Shown here: positions 35,672 to 46,345 of the stretch, piece after piece | Numbering within the stretch: position 1 is the first letter of the stretch | How the letters are laid out: every line of letters begins with the position of its first letter | Source: Diphasiastrum complanatum | Lineage: Eukaryota > Streptophyta > Lycopodiopsida > Lycopodiales > Lycopodiaceae | Assembly (NCBI GenBank): GCA_029204225.1 | Contig: CM055108.1 | Location: 11,129,782 to 11,193,781 of the forward strand | Length of the DNA: 64,000 nt | Reading direction: 5' to 3' | Translations under genes and position numbers: made by a program | The notes under the pieces: generated by a model | Told to the model about the DNA's origin: nothing | The model's database searches: none | What the model saw: only the letters and a program-made list of their open reading frames with translations

Positions 35672-37239
35672 TACCTAAGCCCAATACAGTTAAGGAATGC
35701 ATGCAGGGAAAATGGCAAAAGGAATGGATGGAGGCAATGAAGAGTGAATATGATTCAATAATGGAAAACCAAACATGGATCCTTACTGAGTTACCAAAGG
35801 ATAGGAGGGCCATAGGGAGCAAATGGGTTTTCAAGGTAAAGTACATGTCAGATGGAAGAGTGGAGAAATTTAAAGCAAGGCTGGTGGCGAAAAGCTATTC
35901 ACAAATGCCAGGGATTGACTTCATAGAAACATTTGCACCAGTAGCGAAAATGACAACAATCAGAAGACTTGCTTTGGCTACCCACAATGGATTCTTTTCC
36001 ACCAAATGGATGTAATAGTGCAATATTTCTGAATGGTGAACTAGAGGAAGAAGTTTACATGTCCCAGCCTGAAGGTTTTGTTCAAGATGGCAAAGAAGAT
36101 CTAGTATGTAAGCTCCAAAAGGCAATATATGGATTGAAGCAATCTTATAGAGTCTGGTATTGCAAGATAGATGCATTCCTTCAACAAGAAGGGCTGGAGA
36201 GAAGTGCAGAAGATCCAAGCATGTACATAAAGCATACAAAAGGAGAAACTCTCATTGTTTTGATATATGTGGATGACATCCTTTTGGCTTGTAGTTCAGA
36301 TCACTGGATGGCCACAGTAAAGAAGAAGTTGAGTAGCTCTTTCAAGATGAAGAACTTGGGAGAAATCCATTTTTTTCTTGGGATGCAGATATGTAGAGAC
36401 AAGAACAGTCGAACTTTACACATCAATCAGAGAAGATACTTGCGGGGGGTACTTGCAAAATTTAAATGAATGAATGTAAGCCTGTGGCAACCCCACTCGA
36501 TGTGAACCAAAAATTATCCAGAGAAATGTGCCCAAAAGATGATGAGGGAAGGATTAGGATGGAAAAGATGCCATATCGGGAACTGTTAGGAAGCCTAATG
36601 TATGCAATGGTCACAACAAGGGTGGATTTGGCCTTTGCCATTGGTTTGCTCAGCCAATTTGCAGAAAATCCTGGGATTGAGCACTGGATAGCCTTGAAGC
36701 TAGTGCTCAGGTATGTAAAGGGAACTCTTGACCTGAGCATCAACTACAATGGGAACTTTAGCAAGCTCAGTATGATGGGATATTCGGATGCTGACTGGGG
36801 AGGAAATATGGATAACAGAAAGTCTGCCGCTGGCTGTGTCTTCATGTTAGCTGAAGGAGTAGTCGGCTAGAGTAGCAAGCGACAAACCTGCGTAGCGTTA
36901 TCTAGCACTGAGGCGGAATATTTAGCGCTGACGGAATCAGCCAAGGAAGCAATCTGGTTGAAGAAGCTGATGGATGAACTACAGCCAGGAACACAAGACA
37001 ACATTACAATAATGGCTGATAACCAGGGAAGCATTGCGCTTTCCCATAATACAGTTCATCATAAGAGGACCAAGCATATTGCTATTCGACACCATTTTAT
37101 AAGACAAGCAGTAGAGAACAATGATGTAGCACTAAAATACTGCCCATCAGAAGAAATGTTAGCTGATATATTAACTAAAGGACTAAGTAGAGAAAAGCAT
37201 TGGAAGTTAATAAATTTAATGGGGATAACTAATGGGTGA
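35672..37239 (+). pseudogene. RT and RNase H of the old Copia
   Basis: RT starts KPNTVKECMQGKWQKEWMEA and shows GSKWVFKVKYM, ETFAPVAKM, FLNGELEEEVYMSQPEGF and active site YVDD (~36272). RNase H shows YSDADWGGN, ALSSTEAEY, TKHIAIRHH and ADILTKGL, ending at 37239. Damage includes indels near 36000 (around the HQMD motif), a one-base shift near 36465, and TAG at 36868 where TGG (Trp) is expected. A PPT (GTTGAGGGGGAG) and the 3' LTR follow. Confidence 0.92.
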
Positions 37240-37254
37240 AGTGTTGAGGGGGAG

Positions 37255-37623
37255 TGTTGAAGAACCATTTCACATAGTGTTCCACAACACTTCACTGCTG
37301 GTTAACTCTGGTTAAGTGGTTAGTTAGTTAGTTAGCAGATGGTCATAGAAACTCTATAGAATCTTGAAATGGGATCAGTAACCACGCGGAGCAGTTTTCT
37401 TGGCAATACACACTGATATCCCACAAGTAGTACATAGAAGCATTTTAGCGTAGCAGTTCTCTCTCCAACATTTTAGATCTAGCTCTAGCTTTTGATGTAC
37501 CTTGTTTCCTTCTCCATATAGCACAACAAGTTTACTCTGTTCATTGTTACCTTGTTATTGAATGCTGTATCATCGTCCTTCTTCATTCTGTTGTGTGACG
37601 TGTTTAATGCATGTTTTCTAACA
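37255..37623 (+). repeat. Putative 3' LTR of the old Copia
   Basis: Begins TGTTGAAGAACC immediately after the PPT. The end is uncertain: CTCTCCAACA at 37470 (216 bases, perfect TGTTG/CAACA ends) or TCTAACA at 37623 are both possible. No 5' partner was found for comparison. Confidence 0.55.
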
Positions 37624-37950
37624 CATCTGTCATCTGTTCTTAGCTTTGGATAGGGAGATGGGACGTTGTGACTATACAAACAATCTCAGATTTTGGTAAT
37701 AACTTTACTACAAACTTTAAGAGCTAGTTTTCTCCTTATAGTGAAGCTATTCAGTGCCACGTTTGTTTGTCTTATTTTTACTGGCAAAGTTGACATACTC
37801 TTAGAAATATCAATTGCTTTTACTATGATTGTGTTTATGCGAAGGATTTACCATCTTTGAAAATCCTGTAAAATGATGTGTGTACGTTATTTCTTAGCCT
37901 CGATGCAATATAATAAAAGAATTCAAGCAAACATGAAACCACTTAAGTCA

Positions 37951-40907
37951 CTAAGGATTTGAGTATCGAGAGAATGTAACTGGATACCGGGCATAATTTT
38001 CTTGATTTTCCAGACTCGAGCACTCAAGCTCATGCCTGAAGTTGTCTTCTTCGCTCTCGAAAGGGACGTATTCTGGTGAAAGAAGGACCTGAAAACTTTT
38101 CAAGACATCGGGCTTGACCAAATCATTGTTAAGTATGCTAGGTAGCTCCACATTACCCCTGCTTCCTGCCATCAGAATTGACAAATAGTGCTTATCACTG
38201 ACGTTTCCTAGTAGTCATTCTTTAGCGGTTGGTATAACGACTGCACCTTGATGCTAAAAAAAAAAGTTCTCTCTAAATAAATGAAGAAACAAATGATGGC
38301 AACCTCGGCCATTTAAACAGTATAATTCCTTATTAACCAACAAGAGTAGGGCCAAAAAGGCTACTCATTGTGTTGACTATATTTATCGAAAAAGGGGCCC
38401 AAGCCGCAATCTCAGGGAGGTTGCCAGGCTCAGGAAGAACCTGTATGAAGCAAATTATTAAAGATATGATGTTTAATATGCAGCAGCTGCAAACTATACA
38501 CTAGCAAAAATGAAACCAAAAGCTTATCTTGCCTTTTTAACAAGATTACAACTCAGACACACTATAGAAAGTTTGTCTTGCAACTGAGATTTTCATTAAG
38601 TCTACACAAAAACATTCTTCAGAAATGTGGAATGTTCAGAATTCTATTTAACGATCAAATTAATCGGTACGTAGCTGCAACACTCTTGATATCAAAGGCC
38701 AATGAGCTTTTCTTCTTTTCACTCGCTAGTTTATTAATGATGGCAGCTGTCTGATACCGATTATTTGACCAATCTGAAAGCCCGAAAAAAGATCTGAAGA
38801 ACACATCAAGCATCCGATTTAGTATGTCCCGTTTTGTTCTGCGGAACTTGATCACTAGTGATCTATAAGACATCTTTTAAAACGACTATCAATATTCTCC
38901 TTATCAGTTTAATGTGTATGTTAGTGAAAACATGTGCTACATGATCAAAATCGAGTGAAATGGATGCATCATGCAATACAAGATTTGCTTTATCTTCTAA
39001 ACTTGTCTTAGCCGTTTCATGCTCACGCCCTTGCAGTCCATTTTCAATTACCATAAAGGCATTGCGAGAGGATTTTTGTAAAGCTAAAAACATATATCGA
39101 CCAATTCGTGATAACTCTCATCCCAAATAAGGCATTGTGCTCTAAGTCTTATCAAGCTCGTAAACGTTTGCAAGCACAAACTACATCATAGGATGGACAG
39201 TGCATTGCTAGCTCAAGGTCAAAAAGTATCTTACTTTTCCGAAGGCGGTAGTTGACATGATTTCGCTTGCAAGAAGTCAGAGCCCGTATTCACTTGCTGT
39301 ATCATCCCTTGTCTGTGGCGCTTCACTTTGGCTGCTTGCCGCAACGATGGTGATGTTTTAGGAGTTTTGGGATATTCCAGGCTCTGCCGCTACAGCAAAA
39401 ACGATAGATAGTATAATATAGTGTGTCATGTACAATTAGTTTTGAGCAAAAGCATTGAGATTAGTTTAGATTAAAACTGTGTGGCGTCCAAGGAATCCTT
39501 ATATTTGGCGACGGAACTTGACGTTGTAATCTAACCAAAATCCGCAGCCTTAAATTTCTCTATATAACAACAAATAATGACCAGCATCCGATAAATCAGC
39601 AGCTAAGAGTTTTCTAATATTTTGATATGATACTTTGTAAGGTTATAATTTATTTGAAAGCTAAACAACAGCTGTATTATAATAGTTCAACTGTGGAAGA
39701 CAGCTGCATTTAGATCTCAGATTCGTAACGCATTTGCCACGGATTCCTTCTCATGAAGAAGTCATTCAGAGTTAATTTACTGCAAGTACATCTTTGTTAT
39801 GACAAGCATATTTGACCTTTCTTTGTTTCGTAGATATACACAAACGACTATGTTAAGAAGTTCACATGTGTCTTTTTCACCTTTATCAATGATCCTAGCA
39901 TCTGCCTTAAAAAACTGATCCACAACTTCGGTGCACCCCTCAAAAATTCAGAAGAAAATGGCAAGTCGCTACAATCATACAATTTACTTACAGCTTTCTC
40001 TTCCAGAATGGTTTCATGGAGCTGTCTCGTCTCCGACTCATTAGTTGGTTGAAAGACGGTATATTCCTTTCTTGGGGTCACTGGGCTAGCAAACTTTCTT
40101 TTTTGCTTACCAGAGGAATTAGAAAAAGTTGGGTACAAATTCTGAGAGTCCGGTTAAAAGTAAGTCAAACAAGATCAGTATAGTACAAAAGCTGCTGCTA
40201 AAAGATAATGAGATGAAGGAAATATACTAGATCAAAAGATTAATTTCCTAAATGGCTCCAGAGAGTCCAAAGAATTAATGAAGAAGTTTCGCATAAAAGC
40301 TTCCAGGAGCAACAGGCCGCAAGTATTTTGACCAATGTGTATTTTACTCGAGAATGTAATGAAGCTATCTTTGAAAGCTCCACAATTAAACGAGTTCAAA
40401 TCTACGACAGCATAACTGAGCTGTAATGTATACTTAATTATTAATTGTCTTACATAATTTGCAATGTGCATATAACCGAATTGTTTTCTATGCATCTTTA
40501 GAGTGACAAGTCAGAAAACTTCGTTATGTTACGCACTTCAAAGTTCATCTCCGGCAACAGATTTTCTTCAAATACTTATAGCTAAGCTCAATCAATTTAT
40601 GGAGACGAAAACCTGAACTGCGGCTGGGTTTTTCTGCAGCATTTGCGACAATCTTCGAGGTTCTAAGCGATGCTTTATCTTCAGGGATGCATTCTTTCCA
40701 CGCTTGGATTCGAAAATTTACTGGAAACCAATGATCTGATGCTTGGAAGTTAGAAGCAACAAGTAGACAAACACAATGAAAGGGCCTATACTCGTTGTCA
40801 GGTATAGTCCACCTTTTGTTTTGCTCAAAATATATGAGGGGGGGAGGGGGCGGGCGGCCATTCCGCGTTGGTAGCACAGGAGAGGCGAAACGCACTTTCC
40901 ACGGCAA
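37951..40907 (-). CDS. Unrecognised putative multi-exon gene (- strand)
   Basis: Several protein-like segments on the minus strand are separated by AT-rich sequence with splice-like borders: 40907-40545 (ASDHWFPVNFRIQAWKECIP), 40400-40232 (SFNCGAFKDSFITF), 40138-39990 (KFASPVTPRKEYTVFQP, ending at a GTAAGT donor), 39395-39240 (KTPKTSPSLRQAAKVKRHRQ, between a TGTAG acceptor and a GTAAGA donor), 39093-38863, 38873-38655 and 38184-37951 (SFQVLLSPEYVPFES). Basic, Ser/Thr-Pro-containing segments suggest a nuclear protein, but no family was recognised. Whether it is one live gene, a pseudogene or unrelated fragments cannot be settled by eye. Exon limits are approximate. Confidence 0.35.
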
Positions 40908-41240
40908 ATTGGCTGAGGCTGTTTGCTGGGTGAAAAACTTATTGTAATTTTTTTTTTTTCATTTTTTTTTTCTTAAATTTTTTTTTTACATGCACCTTCC
41001 ACATCTCTTGAAAGTGGGGGGGGGCGGCATTCCAAGGTGGTAGCACATGAGAGGCAGAAGGCACTTTCCACGACAAATTGGCTGAGGAGGTTTGCCGGGT
41101 GAAAACCTTATTGCAACATTTTTTTTCATTTTTTTTTCTTAAATTTTTCATTTTTTTTTCTTTAATTTTTTTTTTTACATGCACCTTCCACATCTCTTGA
41201 AGGTGCATATAAAACATTTTGAAAAAAAAAAAAAAAAAAA
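40836..41240. repeat. ~180-base tandem duplication ending in poly-A
   Basis: Two copies (about 40836-41014 and 41015-41210) share GCGGCATTCC..TGGTAGCACA, GCACTTTCCACG and TTTACATGCACCTTCCACAT. Long T runs lie inside, and a 20-base A run closes the block at 41221-41240. Confidence 0.75.
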
Positions 41241-41940
41241 AGGCGGCGCACGGATTTCGTTGTGGGAGGTGCCTCCTTTTTCTAGCAAAAAATAATTTTA
41301 CAAGATGTTCTTATTTTCAAAAGCTCGTACGACCATTTTATATATATATATATATCTAAGAATAACTATGGACCAGTTCTGTTTCGTACGGAACCTGCTC
41401 CGTAGGAAAAACCCACAAAACGGATATTTTTTTTATAAAAGTTTCAAAAAATAGCTAAAAACAAAACCTAAAATTTCATAGAAAAATAATGTAAAATTGA
41501 AGACCTACTACAGCATCTAAAATGGTAATGTTTACTTGCTATTTGTGGAATTATGGCTTTTTTGGGCTATTTTTGTCTTTTTTTACTGTTTTAAGACTTT
41601 TTTTGGGCTATGTTTATAAAAATAAAATAAAAACAAAAACGTAGTTTCACATATATATATAAAACTTACATACACTTTTGCGCATGGGTGAGGGGTCCCA
41701 CGCATTCTCCTCCCCTCACCCATGCATACACCTTTTTGAACAAAACAAGTTGGGGAGCATGATGCATGGCCCTCCTCTCCATGCAGGCATATACACTGGC
41801 CATTGTCCAGCCTCCAAGTGGCAATGCATATTCAAGATAGACACCTTATTTATGGACCACCTTTTCAAGATACCCAATTTTTAAAGATAACCACCTTTTC
41901 TATTTACATTTATCACCTTATGATAAATGTGTAACCGCTA
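41241..41940. other. Non-coding stretch with a hairpin
   Basis: No gene is supported. It contains a (TA)n run (41339-41355) and a perfect 14-base inverted repeat (41682-41695 GCATGGGTGAGGGG against 41712-41725) with a 16-base loop. A second, shorter hairpin TGCATGG/CCATGCA lies at ~41763-41785. Confidence 0.5.
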
Positions 41941-41951
41941 AGCCACTTGAG

Positions 41952-41952
<1 letters not shown>

Positions 41953-42017
<65 letters not shown>
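41953..42017. repeat. (CT)n microsatellite
   Basis: About 65 bases of pure CT. Sequence on its right (CGACTTGACTCTGT..AGGTAGACTTGAGCC) recurs right of the longer CT array at 42921, so array plus flank was duplicated. Confidence 0.95.
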
Positions 42018-42019
<2 letters not shown>

Positions 42020-42433
42020 GACTTGACTCTGTTAAGAAATGATTGATTAGAGGTAGACTTGAGCCTGTAAGTAATGCTTGAAGTTGTAGAGACGGTCTGT
42101 GAACAAAGAGAAACTCCTACTGAATGAGATGATTTTCCATCATTCAGAAAAGCCATCAGAAGAATCTATTCCAAGTGGAGTCTGAAGCAGACTAAAATGG
42201 AAAGGTGATCATATCATCTTGGGAAAGACCTTTTGAATAAAAGATTTATGTGAGCTGTTGAAGATTGAAGGTTGGTGCGGGTATGTTGGATGCAATGTCT
42301 GATATTCTCGACACTCTTCCATCTCTTTGGCCGGATCTTACCTTCCAGCTTGGTCCTCCAAGCTAATGTCGGCATAAGCCGAATAGGCAACTTGCAATGA
42401 GACTATGCAATTGAGCAAACATCCGTGCCACAG

Positions 42434-42583
42434 ATCATGGTGCAGCGTTATATCATCTAAAGTCTCGCACTGGCTCAAGTTGTTGCAGTCAACATCGGTG
42501 AGCATGTCAGATCTGTAGGCCCGAACAATGGCATCAAGGTACCCAGCATGGATGTTGAATGTAAGCGCCTCAAACCCATACAT
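42434..42583 (-). pseudogene. V-type H+-ATPase subunit d, N-terminal fragment
   Basis: Minus-strand frame starting MYGFEALTFNIHAGYLDAIV at 42583 and running ~50 residues to SQCETLDDITLHH. This is the characteristic N-terminus of V-ATPase subunit d, the ~350-residue central-stalk V0 subunit at the vacuolar membrane. Beyond residue 50 the sequence leaves the family and soon hits a stop (42338), so more than 80% of the protein is missing. Upstream (42593-42739) is probably the copied 5' UTR with its (GA)n array. Two further partial copies are at 55432 (+) and 56795-56893 (-). It is a duplicated gene fragment, not an active gene. Confidence 0.85.
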
Positions 42584-42737
42584 GTCGATCAATCTATGTG
42601 TTGTCGTGCTAATGACTACTACAAAAAGAGCCGGATATGGATCAGGGAACTGACAAGACCAAGGATTCTCTGCTCCTCGCTGGATCTCCCTATAAAGTCC
42701 ACAATACTACCTGAAGAAAAAGGCTACAAATTAACAA

Positions 42738-42924
<187 letters not shown>

Positions 42925-43019
42925 CGCGACTTGAGTCTGTCAATACTGCTTGATCAGAGGTAGACTTGAGCCTTTAAGTAATGCTTGATCAGAGGTAAGT
43001 AGACCCTTGCCAAACCGCG

Positions 43020-43985
43020 GGTTGAAGTGGTACGTGCTATGAAATTAGTAAGGAGTGAATAAATCCATGTTCACCACAGTGCTAGAATTGGAGGTGCCAT
43101 TGGGACACTAAAAGATCTAGCTGATGGTGGAATTTTTGTTTATGAATCAATGTACATTCCTGATACAAAAGGAAATTTTGGACAAATAGTACCAATTCCA
43201 TAACCTAGCTTTGAAAAGTGATGAATGGATTGCACCAGATGCTACAGTTTCAGAATCATTTAGTTGCAAGATATATAATGATGTAAAAAAATTCATTAAA
43301 AATGAGCACGAGATAAAAAACAGTCAGATTGAGTTGGTTTATTTCCTGGAATATATTTGTGGATTTTTTTTCAAGTGTCAATGTACACAAAATCCCAACG
43401 ATGTTTGTATGCAAAAATTTATCAGATAGTTTATTATCTGAACTTATGGATGAAGGCTGGGACAAAAGATCAGATGGAGAAATAGAATGCAGAATTAAAA
43501 TGTCTTCTATGTGCTTCCGTTATCAAATTGAAAAACAAATGTTGAGCTTATGCTTCCATCAAAGATGGAAAAAAAATAAAGGTAAATGGATGCCAGTCGA
43601 TCAAGACTTGGAAGCTAGTGGACATTCAAAATGAAAAAATATTGAAATTATATACAGTGATGCCGTTTTGACATGTGTTGAGGTGGAAGAAGATTGGAGT
43701 CTAAACTACATCCGGCAGGAACTATTGCTATTACAAGATGATGTACTTTCAGACTTCCGATTCATTTTTATGGTAAACTCGTAAGTAACTGTAAACACTC
43801 GATCTTTTATGGATAGTTTCAATCAAAACTTTCTAACACAAACTCTGTACTAATTCTAACTAACTTTATATTAGTTTTACCCAGGTATGTAAAAGACATG
43901 AGCTCGAGATCAAATGCAGAGATATTGGCGAAACAATCCAACTTATGGAAGAACATTGAGATTCACTATCAGCAAATACATGCCA
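43020..43985 (+). pseudogene. Unrecognised two-exon gene of the 43-51 kb cluster (gene U)
   Basis: Islands of protein-like sequence run left to right: PRVEVVRAMKLVRSE then a TAA (CAA to TAA fits) then IHVHHSARIGGAIGTLKDLA (43020-43200); IAPDATVSESFSCKIYNDVK (43211-43330); LSELMDEGWDKRSDGEIE (43430-43635); after a TGA (CGA to TGA fits) VEVEEDWSLNYIRQELLL and FRFIFMVN; then an intron (GTAAGT donor at ~43780, ACCCAG acceptor ~43887) and YVKDMSSRSNAEILA to a stop at ~44005. The tail, a 'sets-up strand, helix, RF-strand, NG-turn' pattern, is reminiscent of a ubiquitin-like beta-grasp module, but this is a guess. Frame changes occur in a T run near 43368. Confidence 0.45.
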
Positions 43986-44155
43986 ATGTCTTTTTATCAT
44001 TATAAAAAAATTGCATTCCATTATTAGACTATGGACACAAGCTGATTGTAAGAATCTATTGTGATATCAATAAAAAAAACCCATAAAGGAGTTGTTTACA
44101 AGTAAAATGATTGTATCTTTTTTTTATTTATGTCTCTCTATTTACAAATAGATCT

Positions 44156-44873
44156 CTATTCAATCAATTTTTCTATATTTTCTATATCAGTATTAGAAAC
44201 TGATAAAGCAACAGCTCCTTCTATAATCTCGCCTTCTTCTGTTTCGGGAAGGGCCTCAATGCCTTTTAAGGCAAGAGAAATATCTGCTACAAAATTGCTT
44301 TCCTTTGTATTAGAAAGGACTTTTATTCCTTTTTGATCATATAAAATAGGATCTGCATCCTGAACAACTTGAAAGGCTGTTAAGGCAGGAGCAGCTTCCT
44401 TTTGAGGGCCCTCGATTGCAAGTGCAACGCTTACACCATATTGGGCAAAGGTTCTGATCAACTCTTGCTGAAATCTATATACATCATTAGGAGGAGTATA
44501 CGGCTCAAGAGTGAACTGTCATCACAAAACACGAGAATCAGCAAATTACAAACAATGATAGTAACAAAATATGAATCAAAATGAAATGAACTACAAATGA
44601 ATAGAATATTACCTTTTCAATATCTACATCCGTTTGTAAATTATACCATTCAAAAAATAGCTTCGTATTGTATAGGACGAACCATGCACAACTAAAAGCG
44701 TCATTTTGTTGTACACACTGCATATATAGAACAAAAATTAGTAATATTATGATAAAAATTTTATTTATGCTATGACGATACATTTGAATTAAAAAAGGAA
44801 TACATGCATATCAGAGATAACTTAAATATACCTTGAGAGATTTAATGGTTATATCTCCAATTGAAGTTGCCAT
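44156..44873 (-). pseudogene. Three-exon gene of unknown function (gene K)
   Basis: Exon 1 (44873-44832) encodes MATSIGDITIKSLK and ends at a GTATAT donor. Exon 2 (44717-44613, 35 codons, CVQQNDAFSCAWFVLYNTKL...) lies between a TATGCAG acceptor and a GTAATA donor. Exon 3 begins after GACAG at 44516 (FTLEPYTPPNDVYRFQQE) and continues IRTFAQYGVSVALAIEGPQK to a stop at 44156. Phases of the first two junctions agree (all phase 0). In exon 3 a one-base surplus in a T run near 44461 shifts the frame, so as read the gene is broken. Mixed short hydrophobic and acidic sequence (LPETEEGEIIEGAVALSVSN) shows no known domain. It is transcribed in the same direction as the H3-like gene to its right. Confidence 0.55.
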
Positions 44874-44909
44874 TGTCGATATTTTTCAAACAACATCATG
44901 AAGTAGAAA

Positions 44910-44967
44910 ATCAAATTTTCTATGTGTATTTGCAGCTGAGTTTAATTTTACACATAGAAAATTTGAT
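44910..44967. repeat. Perfect 19-base hairpin upstream of gene K
   Basis: ATCAAATTTTCTATGTGTA (44910-44928) is followed after 20 bases by its exact reverse complement (44949-44967). It lies ~40 bases upstream of gene K's ATG and downstream of the H3-like gene, so it could be a transcript-end or regulatory hairpin or a tiny MITE. Confidence 0.8.
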
Positions 44968-45136
44968 ACTCCCTCCTTATTTATCTTTACAAAAAGAATG
45001 TTTAGGCTCTAATGCCGACTGCAACAACCAAGATACAAATATTGTTAATTCATATTTATGAAAAAATTCCGTTCTTATTAAAGCAATGAGGCATGCAACA
45101 ATCCAAATTAAAGCAACAAAAACAAAAGAGCAATCC

Positions 45137-46263
45137 TTACTTATTTTCATATGGAATCAAATAAAATTTTGCCATAGGACTGCACTCGATAAAATAGATA
45201 GCCTTTTCAGAATTGGCTTCTTTTGCCTTTACCGCTCCCATGAAAAATGGACTATTTACAAAAACTGTACCATGGGAATCGAAATTAATACTATTCTGCA
45301 AAAAAGAAATTCCAGCCTCTACTATTGCATCTGAAATTTCTGAAGTCTTATCTTTTAGCTTGGCACAAAATTTGGGACCTAATCTAAAGTTTCTACGTGT
45401 ATCTGGAAGAAAAAAATCAAAAAAGTTGCCGAGAAGATCAATTTTGTTAGCTAGGTAGGCCTCGTATTGATTATAATGGTCAGAATAAAAAAAACCCTGG
45501 GCTGGATCGTATGGAATTCTCACAAAAATATTATGTACAGGAGTAGAAACAGAAGTGGAAAGAATATTTACAGATTTATCTGTTATTCTATCTAGCTCCT
45601 CTTGGGTAATCAACACTTTTGGTGATGAAACCTGCTGAGGAGCTGGACGAATAACAAGAGGAGGACTAGGTGAAGATTCTCAATCTGAGTCAGATTCTCC
45701 AACATCTGACTCAGAGCTCAGGAAGATATGAGGTCTCTTGGCCGGGATACATCTAGGAGGAAGGGAAGCAGCTGGCCTTCGAGATCCAGTCTTCTTGGAG
45801 ACAACCTGCTTTCTCTTCCTCCTAGAGGTAGTAGGCACGTTGGTTCTATCCAGAGGCAGGTCTTTGGAGGTGCTGGCATTATCAACATGCAGACCATAAT
45901 ATTTGTCCCGAAGCCTTTTGAGAATGACGAAATCCTTTGGCATGATGGTGACACGCTTACCATGCACTGCCAAAAGACAAGTATCCTGAAAAAACTGGGA
46001 CAAAAAATTTTCTGCAGCACCCTGCAAGGCCTGCATGGCTGTCACGGCAAACGAACATCTAGCCCAAGTGACAAAGTGACATTCCGTACAGATCGGCCGA
46101 AAGGAGCTCTAGGGATCAACAATTCAGTTGATCTCTAGAGTTTTTTGATCTCTCTCAGCCAGACCTGCTTCCTGCCATGCCTACAGCCAGTACCAGAGAG
46201 AACACAGGAATGTGATGGCTGTATAGTGCTAATGGCACGGGCGGTGGATTTGGTCCTGGCCAT
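45137..46263 (-). pseudogene. Divergent histone H3-fold protein with a long C-terminal extension (gene H)
   Basis: The ATG at 46263 opens an H3-like tail (MARTKSTARAI) and is followed by the alphaN/alpha1 region (WLREIKKL, TAG, RSTELLIPRAPFGRSVRNV). After a one-base loss at ~46044 come alpha2 and alpha3 (VTAMQALQGAAENFLSQFF; LLAVHGKRVTIMPKDF). Canonical H3 ends shortly after this point. Here the frame continues with a basic/Ser tail, an acidic SSESDVGESDSD, a TGA (45682, CGA to TGA fits) and ~160 more residues (ITQEELDRITDKSVNIL, DPAQGFFYSDHYNQYEAYLA) ending at 45137. Loop 1 has canonical H3 length, unlike the longer loop of plant CenH3, while KDF and LLIPRAPF recall CenH3. The TAG at 46137 fits CAG to TAG. 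Such a fusion is not a known plant histone. It has no intron in the H3 part. Confidence 0.75.
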
Positions 46264-46345
46264 AATTCTCGGAAGAAGAAAATTAACAAAAAGAAGTTTG
46301 AACAAAACAAAAGTGGATCAAAACAAAAACATTTGCGATGAAAGG

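Larger units (their letters stand above)
25480..37239 (+). mobile_element. Old Copia element interrupted by two later Copia insertions
   Basis: Host element pieces lie at about 25480-25702, 30648-30873 and 35672-37239, with a 3' LTR from 37255. The pieces are colinear: integrase C-terminus (SRDVVFYEG), linker, RT, RNase H. Removing each insertion with one copy of its target duplication makes the flanks read through, for example EEIP joining KPNTVKECM at 30873/35672. No 5' LTR or Gag is recognised upstream. It is the oldest layer of this nest. Confidence 0.85.

Noticed and set aside
45728-46138. 136-codon + strand frame
   Set aside because: Antisense shadow of the H3-fold gene, which has clear homology on the minus strand.
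45137-46263. Calling gene H a true CenH3
   Set aside because: Loop 1 has canonical H3 length and the C-terminal extension is foreign to CenH3, so only 'divergent H3-fold' is supported.
44156-46263. Genes H and K as one gene joined by the GTAAGG after YENK (near 45135)
   Set aside because: An in-frame TGA precedes gene K's ATG with no AG acceptor between them, so joining would break the frame.
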